64,000 nucleotides of DNA, from positions 186,001 through 250,000 of the forward strand of contig JAJEKV010000287.1 in assembly GCA_021234155.1 (NCBI GenBank), read 5' to 3'. The position numbers and the translations under genes were made by a program. Origin of the DNA: Isoetes taiwanensis (Eukaryota; Streptophyta; Lycopodiopsida; Isoetales; Isoetaceae). A model generated the notes under the pieces. The model worked only from the letters and a program-made list of their open reading frames with translations, was not told the origin of the DNA and did no database searches. This document shows, in pieces, positions 30,100 through 41,131 of the stretch. Numbering within the stretch: position 1 is the stretch's first letter; every line of letters starts with the position of its first letter.

Positions 30100-30870
30100 G
30101 AGAAATCGCGCTTGGCGCATTTCTATTTTTGGTTTCCGATTTTCCACTAGGTTAATCAAAGCGCGCCAGGCGCGTTTTTAGTTTGGCTTTTCTATTTCAT
30201 ACGGTTCTATACAAAATCGCGCCGGCGGCGTCGCGAAATAGATCTCGTGAAAAAACAAAACAAACGCTACCGCTGGCGTTTTGAATTATGTATGTTCAGA
30301 ATCGTTTTATGGGGAGAGTAATATATCATTTGCTAATTACTTAATTTCTCTCGTTCTAGTGCCATGGATTTTCCTTATGCATGGACACTGGCTGATCCTA
30401 CACTGGATGGTTCTAGTTCAAATACACTGGACGACCATCAACTCTGGACCCTGTACAAGATATTACTTGATTGTGTTGTTCAAAACGTTCAAAGAGAGTT
30501 GGAGATTCCATTAGACAGTCTGTATCAGGGGCCATGGGAACACTTCCATCGCATCTCTGGATATATGCGGCTCCTCATGCTCTTAGTAAGGCTCATGCCG
30601 ACAAATAAGTACGAGGATTTGATTTATAGTATCAAGGATCGATACAACACTCTGGTTTGGAGACTCGACATTCGCAGGGAAGATGAGGATCCTGTCATAT
30701 CACAGTGGTTCAGGTGGGACTTTTTGCGGTATTGGGCCGATGAAGTGGGCCTATGTGACAGATTGTAGAGATAGAAAGAATTCGCGCCTGGCGCATTTTT
30801 GTAGAAGAAGAAATGTACATACACTTTTTTGGAATATGAATACAAACTCGCGCCTGACGCATTTTTTGCA
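30100..30870. repeat. dispersed copies of TCGCGCCTGGCGCATTTTT motif
   Basis: Variants near 30107 (TCGCGCTTGGCGCATTT), 30160 (GCGCGCCAGGCGCGTTT), 30217 (TCGCGCCGGCGGCG), 30782 (TCGCGCCTGGCGCATTTTT), 30849 (TCGCGCCTGACGCATTTTT) and 32258 (TCGCGCCACGCGCGATTT). Each is partly palindromic. They lie before and after the ORF at 30364. Confidence 0.7.
30364..30768 (+). CDS. unknown 134-residue protein, next to FCP1-like ORF
   Basis: Starts MDFPYAWTLADPTLDGSSS. A helical, aromatic-rich small protein (WTLYKILLDCVVQNVQ, YMRLLMLLVRLMPT, WFRWDFLRYWADEVG). No family is recognised. Coding character is good and there are no breaks. GCGCC motifs flank it on both sides. It may be the first exon or a partner gene of the FCP1-like ORF 370 bp downstream on the same strand. 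Confidence 0.5.
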   Translation: MDFPYAWTLADPTLDGSSSNTLDDHQLWTLYKILLDCVVQNVQRELEIPLDSLYQGPWEHFHRISGYMRLLMLLVRLMPTNKYEDLIYSIKDRYNTLVWRLDIRREDEDPVISQWFRWDFLRYWADEVGLCDRL

Positions 30871-31141
30871 CTATACTTTTATGTCATTAGTTTATTATGT
30901 TTTTTTATATGCAATGTCGAAAACATTGAATCCTTTGATGCCCTCCAGCCAGTATGACCAACCCCAAGAAACTACATATTTTCATTAATGTGTAGTTTCA
31001 TGGGGTTGATATGACTGGCTAAAGAACATCACAGAATTCAAAATTCACAACATCACGCAGATGTTATGATATATTCATTTTTTTTGAATATCCAAATATA
31101 CATACCTTTTTCAGACGTTCTTTTGGCCATGCTACAAATGT

Positions 31142-31618
31142 GTGCTATGTAGAACGTTACCTAAAGCAACGTTTGAAAAGTCATGGTATGCGCAACAACC
31201 ATTTGAGACACGTACCAAATATGTTTACCCGCGCCCTTATCTGAAGGAGATGTTGGACCAGGCCTTCAGTCTGTTTCGTTGTGCAATTTGGTCATCTATG
31301 GAGCATAGAAATATACAGGATGTTTTGAAAGTAGTGCCTGAGCTAAATAGAAATTGGGCGTCCATCTGGGATCAAAGCAAATGTGATTCATTCACAAACC
31401 CTAAAGAACCGACAGGTAAAAAGATATTTGTGAAATGCTTGCGCAACATGATGGATGCCCTAGGTGTTGAGGATAAGGAAGGCATGATCATGGTGGATGA
31501 TGACGCTCTAAAGTGTTGCTTCAATCAGTCACAGTCATTGAATCCGCCACCCTATTATCCTCAAGATTTTGACAAAGATGACTTCTGCCGCCGCTTTGTT
31601 AGTGTCCCGCAGAAATAG
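31142..31618 (+). CDS. FCP1-like domain protein lacking motif I (third FCP1 copy)
   Basis: CAIWSSMEHRNIQDVL and MIMVDDDALKCC match the WSS and motif III regions of the FCP1-like domains at 637-1384 and 52604-53272 (VAIWSSMMKHNIIEIL, VVLVDDS). The upstream end aligns where DLNGVLV should be, but the visible frame reads YKCVLCRT, so the catalytic Asp is absent unless an upstream exon supplies it. The C-terminus ends RRFVSVPQK. It is probably an inactive phosphatase-like protein or a degraded gene. It is convergent with the Ulp1 gene, the same geometry as FCP1 and transposase in the Sola-like elements. Confidence 0.65.
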   Translation: MLCRTLPKATFEKSWYAQQPFETRTKYVYPRPYLKEMLDQAFSLFRCAIWSSMEHRNIQDVLKVVPELNRNWASIWDQSKCDSFTNPKEPTGKKIFVKCLRNMMDALGVEDKEGMIMVDDDALKCCFNQSQSLNPPPYYPQDFDKDDFCRRFVSVPQK

Positions 31619-31925
31619 CGGGAAAACGGTCGAAGAGATACAAACACTATACCGAACCTTGATCGGACAGGGAAATTGACGGGGACCTTGAGAAAATCGT
31701 TCTAGAAAGGGAACTTTTTGATATATATGTATACGTGAAATACACTTTCCAAAAAGTTTTGAATATGAAATATACTTTACTAAAGGTTTTGAATATATAT
31801 TGTGTTCTTATATCAGCATTATTGGTTACGTATGCGTATTGTTTTTTATATTATGTGTATGGTTTGCTATACTTGCAATAATTTGTATGTATATCTTGTC
31901 AATAATTTAGGTGTGTATAAAAAGT

Positions 31926-32210
31926 ATGCATGAAATTGGCAAACCATCGGCGCCCCGGTCTCCATATACGCTTGTTATTATGGCACATTCTATTACGCAA
32001 GATGAACCATGCGGACCTCTGCGCAGGTGCCGCGAGCTAGAAATAGAACTTTAGGACTGGCTTGATGTCGTTTGCTATGAATCGGCCCGCTTCTATCCTG
32101 ATCCCTTTGATGTTGTAATCCATCTTATATGGAATCCAGAGCATGGTTTGTTCATGATCGACAGGATCTCAGGACCGCCTGCAGCGCCTGACGACGATGA
32201 ATCGGATTAG
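31926..32210 (+). pseudogene. small VVIHL-x-W-x-PE protein with one internal stop
   Basis: Open from ATG 31926 except for TAG at 32052-32054, ending TAG 32208-32210. The C-terminal part reads DVVIHLIWNPEHGLFMIDRI, which matches the end of the antisense ORF of Gypsy-2 at 46076-46342 (EVVIHLRWDPEQNYYHILRI). I recognise no known family. Sharing by two unrelated mobile regions suggests a small mobile-element protein. Confidence 0.55.
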
Positions 32211-32349
32211 TTTTTTAAGTTTATGTTCTATTATAATGCGTTATTTATGCCAAGCAAATCGCGCCACGCGCGATTTGAACCACGAAAATCTCTGTTTTGT
32301 AGCTACTTGCTTGCTGTTATTTATTCGTAAAGCATTACAATTTCAATGT

Positions 32350-33660
32350 TTAGATTTCGTTGTCGTCCGTGAATGTGCGAATTAATAAGCAATTTCCTGC
32401 TTTTTCTATTGCCAACATTCTGTCATAATATGGGTCATTTGCATCGGATATTTGAATGCCTTTGCATTTTAACGTAAAATGCATCTTCCTAGCCCGAAAA
32501 TGAACACAGTGCAAAAGTGTGGTTAATTCAATATAATGGTCAATAAAATGCTTATACGGCGCGATTTTGGAATAGACATAATCCCAATTTAATTGAATGA
32601 TGGTTCCAAATTCAAATTCAAAAAAGTTCCCGCTCCAAAATCTTTCAAATTCAAAAAACTTCATCAGATCATATACAGTGGTATGGATTCCTGTGGAAAT
32701 AAAACCAGCAAAGCTGGGAATTTTCGTTCTCTGTTCAATAGCAAGGTTGAAATCATGGGCCATTTTTCCTCAGACGGGTAACCAAGCCACCCTCCTCGGT
32801 CCAATCTCCCTGGGGTAGATGAAATGTGCTTTTCCTTTGCTGGACGCAGTCAAATAACTTCTGTAGCATGACAGCAAATGTCGACCTTGTCATGTCGATT
32901 TCCCTCCGCCCAAACCATTTGGATGTGTCAATGACCTGCAAGCGGGCGGTTTAGAATGAAACATCACAAAATTAAGTAAAAATTGCATACATAACACTCA
33001 CAGAATGATCTTTCGAGTTGCAAATGTCCAACAAGAACCTCTTCACAAAACAAATTGTGTATATCCCACAATCCTGGGTGTTCTCCTGCTGGGGCACATT
33101 CAAGGGGACACAGGGGGCATTGTGCAGGCTCGAGGATTCAAAATTCCATCTCTTCATAATGTCTGCTATGAAACTGAGCGCAAACATAGCAATCAGGGAA
33201 GGCAAATTCGATAGGAAAGCTGTAAAATTCATCTTACATAGTCGCGAAAGATCTTAAGTTGGAGTGCATGGGCGCCATTGAATCTAGATGCAAGCACCCA
33301 CGCGGTGGCACGGGTTTGAAGCCTCGGCTTGCCTCTCTTCGTTGGATACCAATATAAACGAGGCTCGGTGGTTTGCTGCAAAACAAGTTTATGAAATCGA
33401 ATTGCCTACCTGTTAACTCGAAATCGAATTGTATACCTGCTCATAACTGGGAAGTAGTTGAAACCGACATTTTGCATCCGCCAATTCTGCCTGCTAAAAG
33501 GTTTGGGTGGGATTAGATTACTGAAAATTTCATAGGCACCTGACTGACCCTCCAAAGAGTTTTGCAAGAAGAGGCCGAAGGCCGCGGGATGGATGAAAAC
33601 ATGCTGGCACCTCTTATTCTGGGGGATGGCATGAATTAAGGCTCTGTGAAGGGCATTCTA
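32350..33660 (-). pseudogene. Ulp1-type (C48) cysteine protease domain
   Basis: The minus strand carries LDSMAPMHSN, then after a frame break PQQENTQDCGIYTICFVKRF (33232-32972), the oxyanion Gln and catalytic Cys signature of SUMO/Ulp1 proteases, then a C-terminal part (KWFGRREIDMTRSTFAVMLQ at 32941, and 32763-32350). A block NWRMQNVGFNYFPV at 33530-33440 lies upstream. A stop separates the LDS and DCG parts, so the gene is damaged or has an unmodelled intron. Ulp1 domains are frequent passengers in plant DNA transposons (MULE, CACTA). Confidence 0.7.
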
Positions 33661-33708
33661 CAGTCAGTGAATGATATTGTCAAACCAAACGAAAAATCAG
33701 CTTTGAAC

Positions 33709-35000
33709 TTACAGAAGATAGGCACCAACGCATTCCTCGTTTATTCTGTAGTCCACATCGTCTTCTACACGAGCAAACCTTGTCATGAAAACACGGGCAA
33801 AATTGGCATAGATCCGAAATTCGAGATCTTGGCCGATTTTTTCCCTACTCAATTCTTTGTCTTTGCAGATTGTTAGTGGATACTTGAATGTAAAATTACA
33901 GGTCCAATTCCTGGAAACAAGGCCTGTTTGGTAAGCAAAAACAGAATAAAAAAATGTGGCCTCCAGTCTATGCATCATGGGAATCTCAATAATTGTCCCC
34001 TCCTCTTCCGACGAAGTAGAGGGGTCGGGAAGACCTGCTGTTTGAATAGCATCGCGCAGACCCTGAATGTAGCTGGACGTCTCAAAAACAATGTGATTAG
34101 GAGCTATGCAATCTTCTGTTTTATTTGCACCCCTCTTTTTCCTGGGTGTTTTCGGAAGCCTGCTGACCGGGACCGGGAGCTTGCATGCTTTTTTGGGAGG
34201 GGGGGATGGAAATTCCCCCTCTGCTTGTGCAGCTTCCATACTGAAATCATCTCGGTCGACCTGTTCCTGCTCTCTAGCCAAAGACATGTCGGCCCTCAAC
34301 TCTTCAACAGTAACATTGAACCTTCTAGCAATGTTATTTCTTATTCTTTGCCCTCTTCGATCCTCCAAACTCTCCTCCACCATCCGCCTTATCTCGACTG
34401 TTTGAATGACCCAAGCGGTCTTGTTTGCCGTTTGAGAATCCCATGCTCTATTTGCTCCCTCGCCATGGCTTCGCCCTGCGCTGGCCCTTGCCAAAATCCG
34501 TCTCAGTTGTGTTTGCCACGGGTAATCCTCATCTACACTCATTGCGGTACGCACCAATTGAAAATCCCTCTTCTTCTTGGCTACATGTTGTGCTTGGATA
34601 ACCTGTGGATTTCCAAATCCCACTTCTTGGAGTAACTTCGATCACAGTTGTCGAATTGGCGGTACCACAGACCATCACCGCGATCGAATTTCGGTTGGGA
34701 ATTTACGCCATGTTTAGGGATTCTCGGGGGCGTTTTCCATGGCATCATTTGCATAAATCCGATTAAGCACTCTATGGCTTTACGCATCTTTGCAATCAAC
34801 ATCCTCTTGAGGCCTTTGGACGGACATTTCGGGCATCGCAGCCCCCAAATTTTTAGGAAAACACGAGAACCGGCCGCAATGAGCTTAGCGCGAGCGTAAT
34901 CCAGGAGAATCCGGTTATGCTCCACACCTGCGCTGCAGCCTGTGGTGATTCCGCCCACGTTGGATAACACGAGAATGTGATTCCATCCGCGTCGGGTCAT
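33709..35000 (-). CDS. N-terminal part of the Ulp1-gene protein: Cys pair, C2H2-like and charged region
   Basis: Two overlapping minus ORFs in different frames. The upstream one (35000-34581) has RCPKCPSKGLKRMLIAKMRK and a finger-like CDRSYSKKWDLEIHRLSKH. The downstream one (34623-33709) has a helical region (SLEDRRGQRIRNNIARRFNV), a basic PPPKKACKLP region and an acidic SSEEEGTIIE segment, then FYSVFAYQTGLVSRNWTCNF. They overlap at the HRLSKHNM/QVIQAQHVAKKK point, so one frame change or an intron joins them. DNA binding by the finger is inferred. Confidence 0.5.
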
Positions 35001-35300
35001 GGTGATTCCTTCGGTGGAATCAGGATTTAGTGATTCGGCGTGGTTTCCTAAGGTCGTGATTCCTTCTAGTGGAATATAAGAGTTGTGATTCTATCCGACG
35101 GTTTCTACCCGTGGTGATTCCGCCGGAAGGTTTCGAAACCGACGGCCAGGATAGACCAGGCTGACCGACGGCTGGGATGCATCAGAAGCTGCACGTGGCG
35201 TTGTCAGTGTACGGTTACGGGGTCACCAGAACGGACCCCGTTTCCCCGGGCTCGTGATTCTGCGGCAAGGAATATCTTGCGATGGAATCACAATAACCGG
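34965..35300. repeat. GTGATTCC palindrome region at the end of the Ulp1/FCP1 segment
   Basis: Repeated GTGATTCC...GGAATCA units plus CGACGG strings, related to the arrays at 23260-23845. This shared end-type sequence suggests that the two segments are bounded by related subterminal repeats. Confidence 0.55.
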
Positions 35301-35318
35301 GGTAAAAATATTTCGACG

Positions 35319-35415
35319 CAATCTAGCCCCACAATATTTCCTGATGATTGTCCTAAATTTTTATTTCATTAATCTAGCCCCAGCAATATCATTACCTTCT
35401 TGATGATTGTCCAAA
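35319..35415. repeat. tandem AATCTAGCCCC...TGATTGTCC repeat
   Basis: Two adjacent copies of an about 50-bp unit (35319 and 35370). A third copy is at about 61707-61750. Confidence 0.75.
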
Positions 35416-35419
35416 ATGT

Positions 35420-36575
35420 TTTGTAAGGAATTTTCATGACTGAGGAGCCTTCCGAATCGAAACGTAGAACTCTTAGTCAGGGAATGATCTTTTCATCCTT
35501 TGCTTATGGTTATGCCATCGTAAGGATGAGCCATTGTAAGTTGCATGCAAGTCGAAAAAGAGAAATGTTCGCGGCGGCCAAGCCGCCGCGATAAATTTTT
35601 TGTATTTATAAATGAAGCTTTTTGATAAGTTACAAGTGAGTGGGCTCTATGCACATTTCTGTGCTTTTCGATAAGTTTACAAGGAGGGGAGGAAATCATT
35701 TGCTTGCATCAATTCCATATTAGATTTTTGGAATTCTACAGGCAGGGAGATTGAGGTTGTTTCCACTTTTAATTTGTTTTTTGGTGTTTACATGTCGCTC
35801 ACTTTAGAGCCCAACATCTAGCTATTGGCCGGATCACTAACATTGATAACATTCTTATCATCACAAGATGGTCAAGATGAGCGGCATGCTTATTTGAAGA
35901 GGTGCAAGAGGCTTATATGACTGAGGGGATTTGCATGCTTTTCTATAACATCAAAAAATAATTTTGAGTTGCAACTTTATTGCATAACAAGTCGTCTTAT
36001 ATAGTGGTCATAGGCTATAGGCAACTCGAGTCATTGCTGAAAATGTTTTGTCCTATGGTTCAATAAGGGTTCCTTAGGGAGGACATTTCCAAAGCTGGTC
36101 TTCAAAGTCCCGGCATGGAACTTAACCAGGTTTCAAAAGTTATGTTACATAAGCTATGTTTCATGTATTAGCTACAACTAGCAAAAGTGTGGGTTATGCA
36201 TATACTAACTATAAGTGTAAGTAAGGAATACACCTGAAAACAAACTTGTTGCTCCATTGGCAATGCTTGAAGCAAAGAGTTTGTTAATAGCTCCATGTGC
36301 AACATAGACGAAACATCATCATTGGAAGGTATACAATAGAGTGACATAGACATGGTGTATGTGCTTACAACATTAAAAAGGCTTTCATATCATAAGCAGA
36401 ACAATGCCAGTGAAAATAAGCATAATGTTTGCTAAGTAAACAGCAAAACGGGAGTATACTTCTCTTCAAGTAAGACGTGGTATTAGTTAGTAAACAGCAA
36501 AATGGGAGTCTATTTCTCTTCAAGACAGACATGGTATTAGGGTTCAGTCATTAATTTGAAATTCATGTATGCTAT
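35420..36575. other. RPB5 downstream region
   Basis: No other gene is seen. The part from about 35890 is duplicated at 5885-6580. Confidence 0.5.
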
Positions 36576-37533
36576 TCACACAACAAACCGATATGTGACG
36601 TATCTCCCCGCAGTCTCGCTTCCTCTGACTACTTTCACAACTTGCCCACGTTTAAATCCATAGTACCTTGAGACAGGATCTTTTTCCTGCATTCTTGGAA
36701 GCTGCAGAGAAGATTAATCAGAATGGTGAACATATGCCAGAGATCCATAACCAGAACTAACCTGTGTTTCCTTCACAGTGTATCTTTCAAGAAGAGCTTT
36801 CTTCTCTTGAGCTGTCAGTATGAGATGTTCTGGCACCAGCACATGATTTTTAATATTAACAAGAAGTTCTGCCTCCTGTCATAACAACACCGTGTTACAG
36901 ATTTGGCCAACTCTAAACTAAAGTTAGCCAGATTCCAAACTAAAGTTAGCCAGATGGTATGTTGAATCGTTTCAAGGAATGCAGATGTTGAATCATTTCA
37001 AGGAATGCATAGAACCTGGAAAGTTTCGAAATGGTAAGACTTTGCTGCAGCTTCCGTAATTCCAGTTTTTGCCATTGGCGTAAGTATTGTTTGTGCCACA
37101 AGAATTGCACGATGGACACTCTCAGCCTTCATTCTTTCCACATAAGTCTTGATTGCTTTCTTCCCAACCTTCGGATCCTCAGGAAAGAAGACAAAAATCT
37201 ACAAAACAAGAAGACGTGCAGCGGGAAGGAAAACTCCAGTGATTTTCCCTCATAAGTTATAAAGCTCACAAGATTGTTTTTTTTTTTGCACAGAACATGG
37301 TGCTAAGGTTCTATATGGATTACCTTATCACGAGGATCGTCTCGTTTTTCCTTGCTGATGACCAGGTCCTCTCTCTTGGGCTCGTCGCCAAACCTCTGCC
37401 TAAACTGTTCTCTGGTTAGGGCGAGCTCAACATCTGCAACAAGATAACCTCTATCGCGAAGCATCTGCATAAGAGTTTGCCGGATTCTGTAGAGCCGGTT
37501 GCCCTGCTCATCAAGCTGGTGCGACATCGCCAA
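36576..37533 (-). CDS. RPB5: RPB5: shared subunit of nuclear RNA polymerases
   Basis: Four exons on the minus strand: 37533-37324, 37198-37016, 36875-36762 and 36701-36576, all introns GT-AG, all frames joining cleanly, stop TGA at 36578-36576. The product has 210 residues, the normal length. Exon 1 has [18 protein letters not shown] and the KREDL motif; exon 2 has [11 protein letters not shown] and [15 protein letters not shown] of the jaw domain; exons 3-4 carry the conserved assembly domain ([20 protein letters not shown], then [20 protein letters not shown] and the terminal YVTYRFVV). RPB5 is a component of RNA polymerases I, II, III and plant IV/V and sits near downstream DNA. Two close starts (MAM and MSH) are possible. 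It is the only clear host gene in the window. Confidence 0.95.
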
Positions 37534-37777
37534 AACCTTCGCTTCCCCGGTTTTTAGGGCATGGGTTTTTTTGGCGCCTTTTGTGTTTCCTTCAACGAAT
37601 TCTGGCCCTTGGATCCACGAATGTCATCGGCTTCCAACATCTCAGCCATCTATATTCCACGCCAAAAACATTCTTAGATTTAGACATTATATGTCACGTC
37701 CCCATGGTCTTGCCTGTTTCGAAGAAGAAATATTATTAGAACTTTGGGAGCCATGCTATCTTGCTTAATTTGGACGT
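37534..37777. other. RPB5 upstream region
   Basis: Intergenic. Presumed promoter of RPB5 on the minus strand; no clear TATA box identified. Confidence 0.35.
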
Positions 37778-37943
37778 GTGTTGTTATGTGGAACAGAGTT
37801 AATTTATTGTTCTTTTAAGGTTTTATCCAATCATCTTTTAGATCTGAGGTTGATACAGTGCTACGGCGTCCATGAAGCCAAAGCTGAGGCATCCAGGAAA
37901 GACATCTTCGGCGAGGCTCCACCAAATCTTCAGCAAAGCTTCC

Positions 37944-38016
37944 GCAAAGACGGCTATGGCTGCTCCATTGGTCTTCCGTTTTCAGCAAAGACGGCTATGG
38001 CTGCTTCATTGGTCTT
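37944..38016. repeat. two 32-bp direct repeats 41 bp apart
   Basis: GCAAAGACGGCTATGGCTGC at 37944 and 37985, continuing to ATTGGTCTT with one difference. They lie inside a 145-codon + ORF (37778-38215) which I do not consider a supported gene. Confidence 0.85.
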
Positions 38017-38616
38017 GAGTAAAATCCCTTCCGGCTGCAACGAACTGGATGCAAACAGGTCATGCCAGAATGGTGGAGTGACATTCCATTCTTGGCTAGA
38101 ATGGTTGCCACACGGCAGTTTGCCATTGGCTCTCAAACAGGAATGCAAACCAAACTTGATTTGCTTGAGTTGTCCATGTGTAATCTTGCATGTTTTCGAA
38201 GACAATTATCATTAATAACAAAGTTTAAATTGAAACGCACTTATTTGCTCGAAACGCACTTTAAAAGGAATCTTTAAAAGATTCCCTAAAATTCCCTCAA
38301 AAAGGTCCATTTTCGCGGTCTGTGCGTGACAAATGTGACAATTTTGACATTTTAGGTGACCTTTTTGAGGGGGTAATTGAGCTTAGATGCCATGAAAAAA
38401 TGTTCGTTACCACGTTTCAGCCCCCTAATTTGGTTTAAAAAATTAGTAGAAATTTCAAGGACTCCAAAAACTAGACATTGAAGAAAACAACAAGTGCACT
38501 GGACCAACAAAAAGGTATCTCATCCAAAGTGTTCGGATTCTTTACAAAATTATGAACAAGACAGTCAAAATTGCGACACGTATTGACTTTGCTCGAGCCC
38601 TGAAGCTTTAACCTAA

Positions 38617-38868
38617 TTACATATATGCCTTATTAGACAAACTTATATTTTGTAGCAATTCGTGATGCATCTCATCCTCTGACTCGTTCAGATCATGATC
38701 ACCAGAGCTATTCGTGTCCTCTGCCCCACCATCAAAAGGGATGTTCCTCAGCACTGTCTACTAATGAAACTTCATCATCATCTATAACAAAATTTTTGGC
38801 AGTTTCACCCAACACAGATGTTGTCATTTGAGCCCTAAAATGTGTTTCCGACCCGCCAAATGATGGCT
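38617..38868 (-). pseudogene. acidic C-terminal coding remnant
   Basis: One frame reads MTTSVLGETAKNFVIDDDEV, then, after a one-base change, DGGAEDTNSSGDHDLNESED and ends SNKAYM at TAA 38619-38617. It resembles the acidic tails of transposase genes in the window but is not identified. Confidence 0.35.
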
Positions 38869-38942
38869 AGGTAACCATACAATATGGCTTCACATTTTTT
38901 AGCTTTAGTTCATAGGCTTTGATTTTTCCCACGTTATTGGAT

Positions 38943-39428
38943 GGTATAAATTTATACCATACGGGAGCTTTGGAGGCAGTGTATCAAACGGTAGGAGCTC
39001 AAGTGGTATAAATTTATACAGGATGAGCTTAAGCGGTATAAATTTATACCATGTGAGTTCAAGCGAGTGGTATAAATTTATACTGCCTGTGAACTCGAGT
39101 GGTATAAATTTATAAATTGAACTCGAGTAGTATAAATTTATACCGCTTTCGAGCTTAAGCAGTATAAGTTTATACCATCGCCCCTCATGAAAAGGGCGGG
39201 AGCAGTATAAATTTAGACCGGAATTATTTTACAAAGGAAGCCACGGTATAAATTTATACTACAAGTTCTCTTTAAATACGTTTTGCTATAAATCCAATAC
39301 AATGTAAAACAAGGAAATTTTATGAGACGGATATTTATTGTTGGTTATAACGTGACAGGGCGCAGATATAACATGATAATCATCTGGCTAAAACATGGCA
39401 GATGGTTTTGACGGTATAAATTTATACC
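38943..39428. repeat. array of ten 16-bp palindromes GGTATAAATTTATACC
   Basis: Copies start at 38943, 39005, 39035, 39069, 39101, 39129, 39161, 39204, 39245 and 39413, most perfect, a few with one or two changes. Spacers of 12-27 bp in the core array often contain GAGCTTAAG or GAACTCGAG. Each palindrome contains TATAAAT on both strands. Confidence 0.95.
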
Positions 39429-39721
39429 GAGGCTAGGAAAAATCTGTGAAAGAAAAATTTTAGGGTTTTGAGATCTCACGATGCCGGGGTTTCTAGATGA
39501 TGCACAAAGTTTCATGATGATGCATGGGGGTTCTAGGCTTCGGAGAAGAAAGAAAAAAAAAATAGGGTTCTTCATGGCCGTAGTTCTTCCAGAATTTTGT
39601 TTTTAGGGCCGAGTTTTCAATAGTTCATAGCCGAGTTCATGGCCGAGTTTCCAACAGCAAAGAGCTGCTTAGTTCTTCATGGCCGTAGTTCTTCTAGAAT
39701 TTTGTTTTTAGGGCCGAGTTT

Positions 39722-39982
39722 CCAATAGCAATCACAGCATAGTTGAAGCCGTTCTTAGGTCCTCCAGGCATAGGAGGAAGACTAACCCATCTGCCATCTG
39801 ATATTCTGAACATCCGGTATTCTGAACATCTTCGGATAACAGCTGGTGGTGAAGGATGCACGTAAAGCTGCTGCCTCAATTCTTGTCTGGTTAGACACAA
39901 GCTCCATAGTTAGAAATTTCTTGAGGGGAACACGGGCAAGGCACAGCATGGCAACATCATCTGGAAGACCCAGGAATGATTG
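39722..39982 (-). pseudogene. F-box/kelch protein fragment
   Basis: Minus strand reads LGLPDDVAMLCLARVPLKKF (F-box start as in plant F-box/kelch proteins), then, in another frame, RQELRQQLYV and DGRWVSLPPMPGGPKNGFNY (a kelch-like blade) and AVIAIGN. Frame changes and the short length show a pseudogene. A second GLPDD-containing piece lies at 40516-40226. Confidence 0.6.
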
Positions 39983-41131
39983 ATTCCTCTAGATAATAAG
40001 GCATGCCTCCCATTCTGTAAGTGAATATTCAACTCAAACTCTAAGCAATTTGATGGGCCTATTCAGGCAAAAGGGTTATTACTTTGATGTTCATGGAAAA
40101 CAGATCGGTTCTATGCTGCAAAAGGATAGACCTTCAAAATAGGATCCTGAAGATCTGTTCACTGTAATTGCTATCTGTTCACTGTAATTGCTAGGAGAAT
40201 CAAAAACGATTGTTGACGTGAATTATTAAAAGCAACCAGGAAGGTTCGTGGGCAGGGCCTCTAGAGAGGAGTGCTTGATAGGAATGCTCCAAAGTTGATA
40301 GCCAGTTTGCTCCAAAGTTGCTCCAAAGTTGCAGAAAGTTGCTTCAAAGACATCCAGTCTACCTGGCAGGCATCTGTGCAAATGGACCATTTCGTAATTC
40401 ATGTCGTCAGGTAATCCAAGTATTGATGTCACTCTTTTCCATGAATATAAAGCACAATAACAAGGGGTTCCAGGGGGATTTAATATACATACATAAATCA
40501 CTATCCCTGAGACCATAGACCATGCCCCTAAAACAATTTAATAGGTTATTATTAAAAAAAAAAACAAAAAAAACTAGATACAATAAAGTACAAAAGCACG
40601 TTAGTTTCCTGGTTTTAGGATATTGAATTATTTTGGTAGAGGTTCGAGTCTCCGTATCTCAAAATCTAAAACTTTGGCTAACTCGTATAGAGATGAGTTG
40701 CAATATTTCATATTTCAAAACCTTAGGCGAACTTGTATTCCATATTTCAAAATTATAGGCGCCCCAGTCATAAATGATCATAATCGAAATAAAAGGCATC
40801 TAGAGGCCCCAACATACGATCTAAGATGTAGGATGGACAAATCCAACGACTGAGGTAGTCTAGGGTGCACCTCGTTTAGAATATGTAAGACAATAACCAA
40901 TGTCTAATTAAAGGCAATGACTACTTTGATATAAAAAGTATATAGCACAATAACCAAGTGTCTAATTAAAGGCAAGGATTACCTTGGTATAAAAGGCAAG
41001 TGTTTGTGAAAAAGGCTCGTGGAGACATCTATAGATAGAAGCTAAACTTTATTTGACCATATCTCCGCAATTAAAGCTCTGATTGAGGTGATTTTTAATT
41101 CCCTAGAACCGTCTTAGAGCCTAATTTTAGA
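39983..41131. other. no intact gene
   Basis: Contains a possible second F-box fragment (40516-40226, minus, SILGLPDDM), an A-rich run near 40554, and a duplicated string with TAACCAA.TGTCTAATTAAAGGCAA at about 40891 and 40951. Confidence 0.4.

Noticed and set aside
37778-38215. 145-codon + ORF upstream of RPB5
   Set aside because: No domain, contains a recent 32-bp direct repeat, and base use is not coding-like.
38943-39428. Possible CRISPR-like array
   Set aside because: Repeats are short palindromes with irregular spacers in a plant nuclear region; no cas genes.
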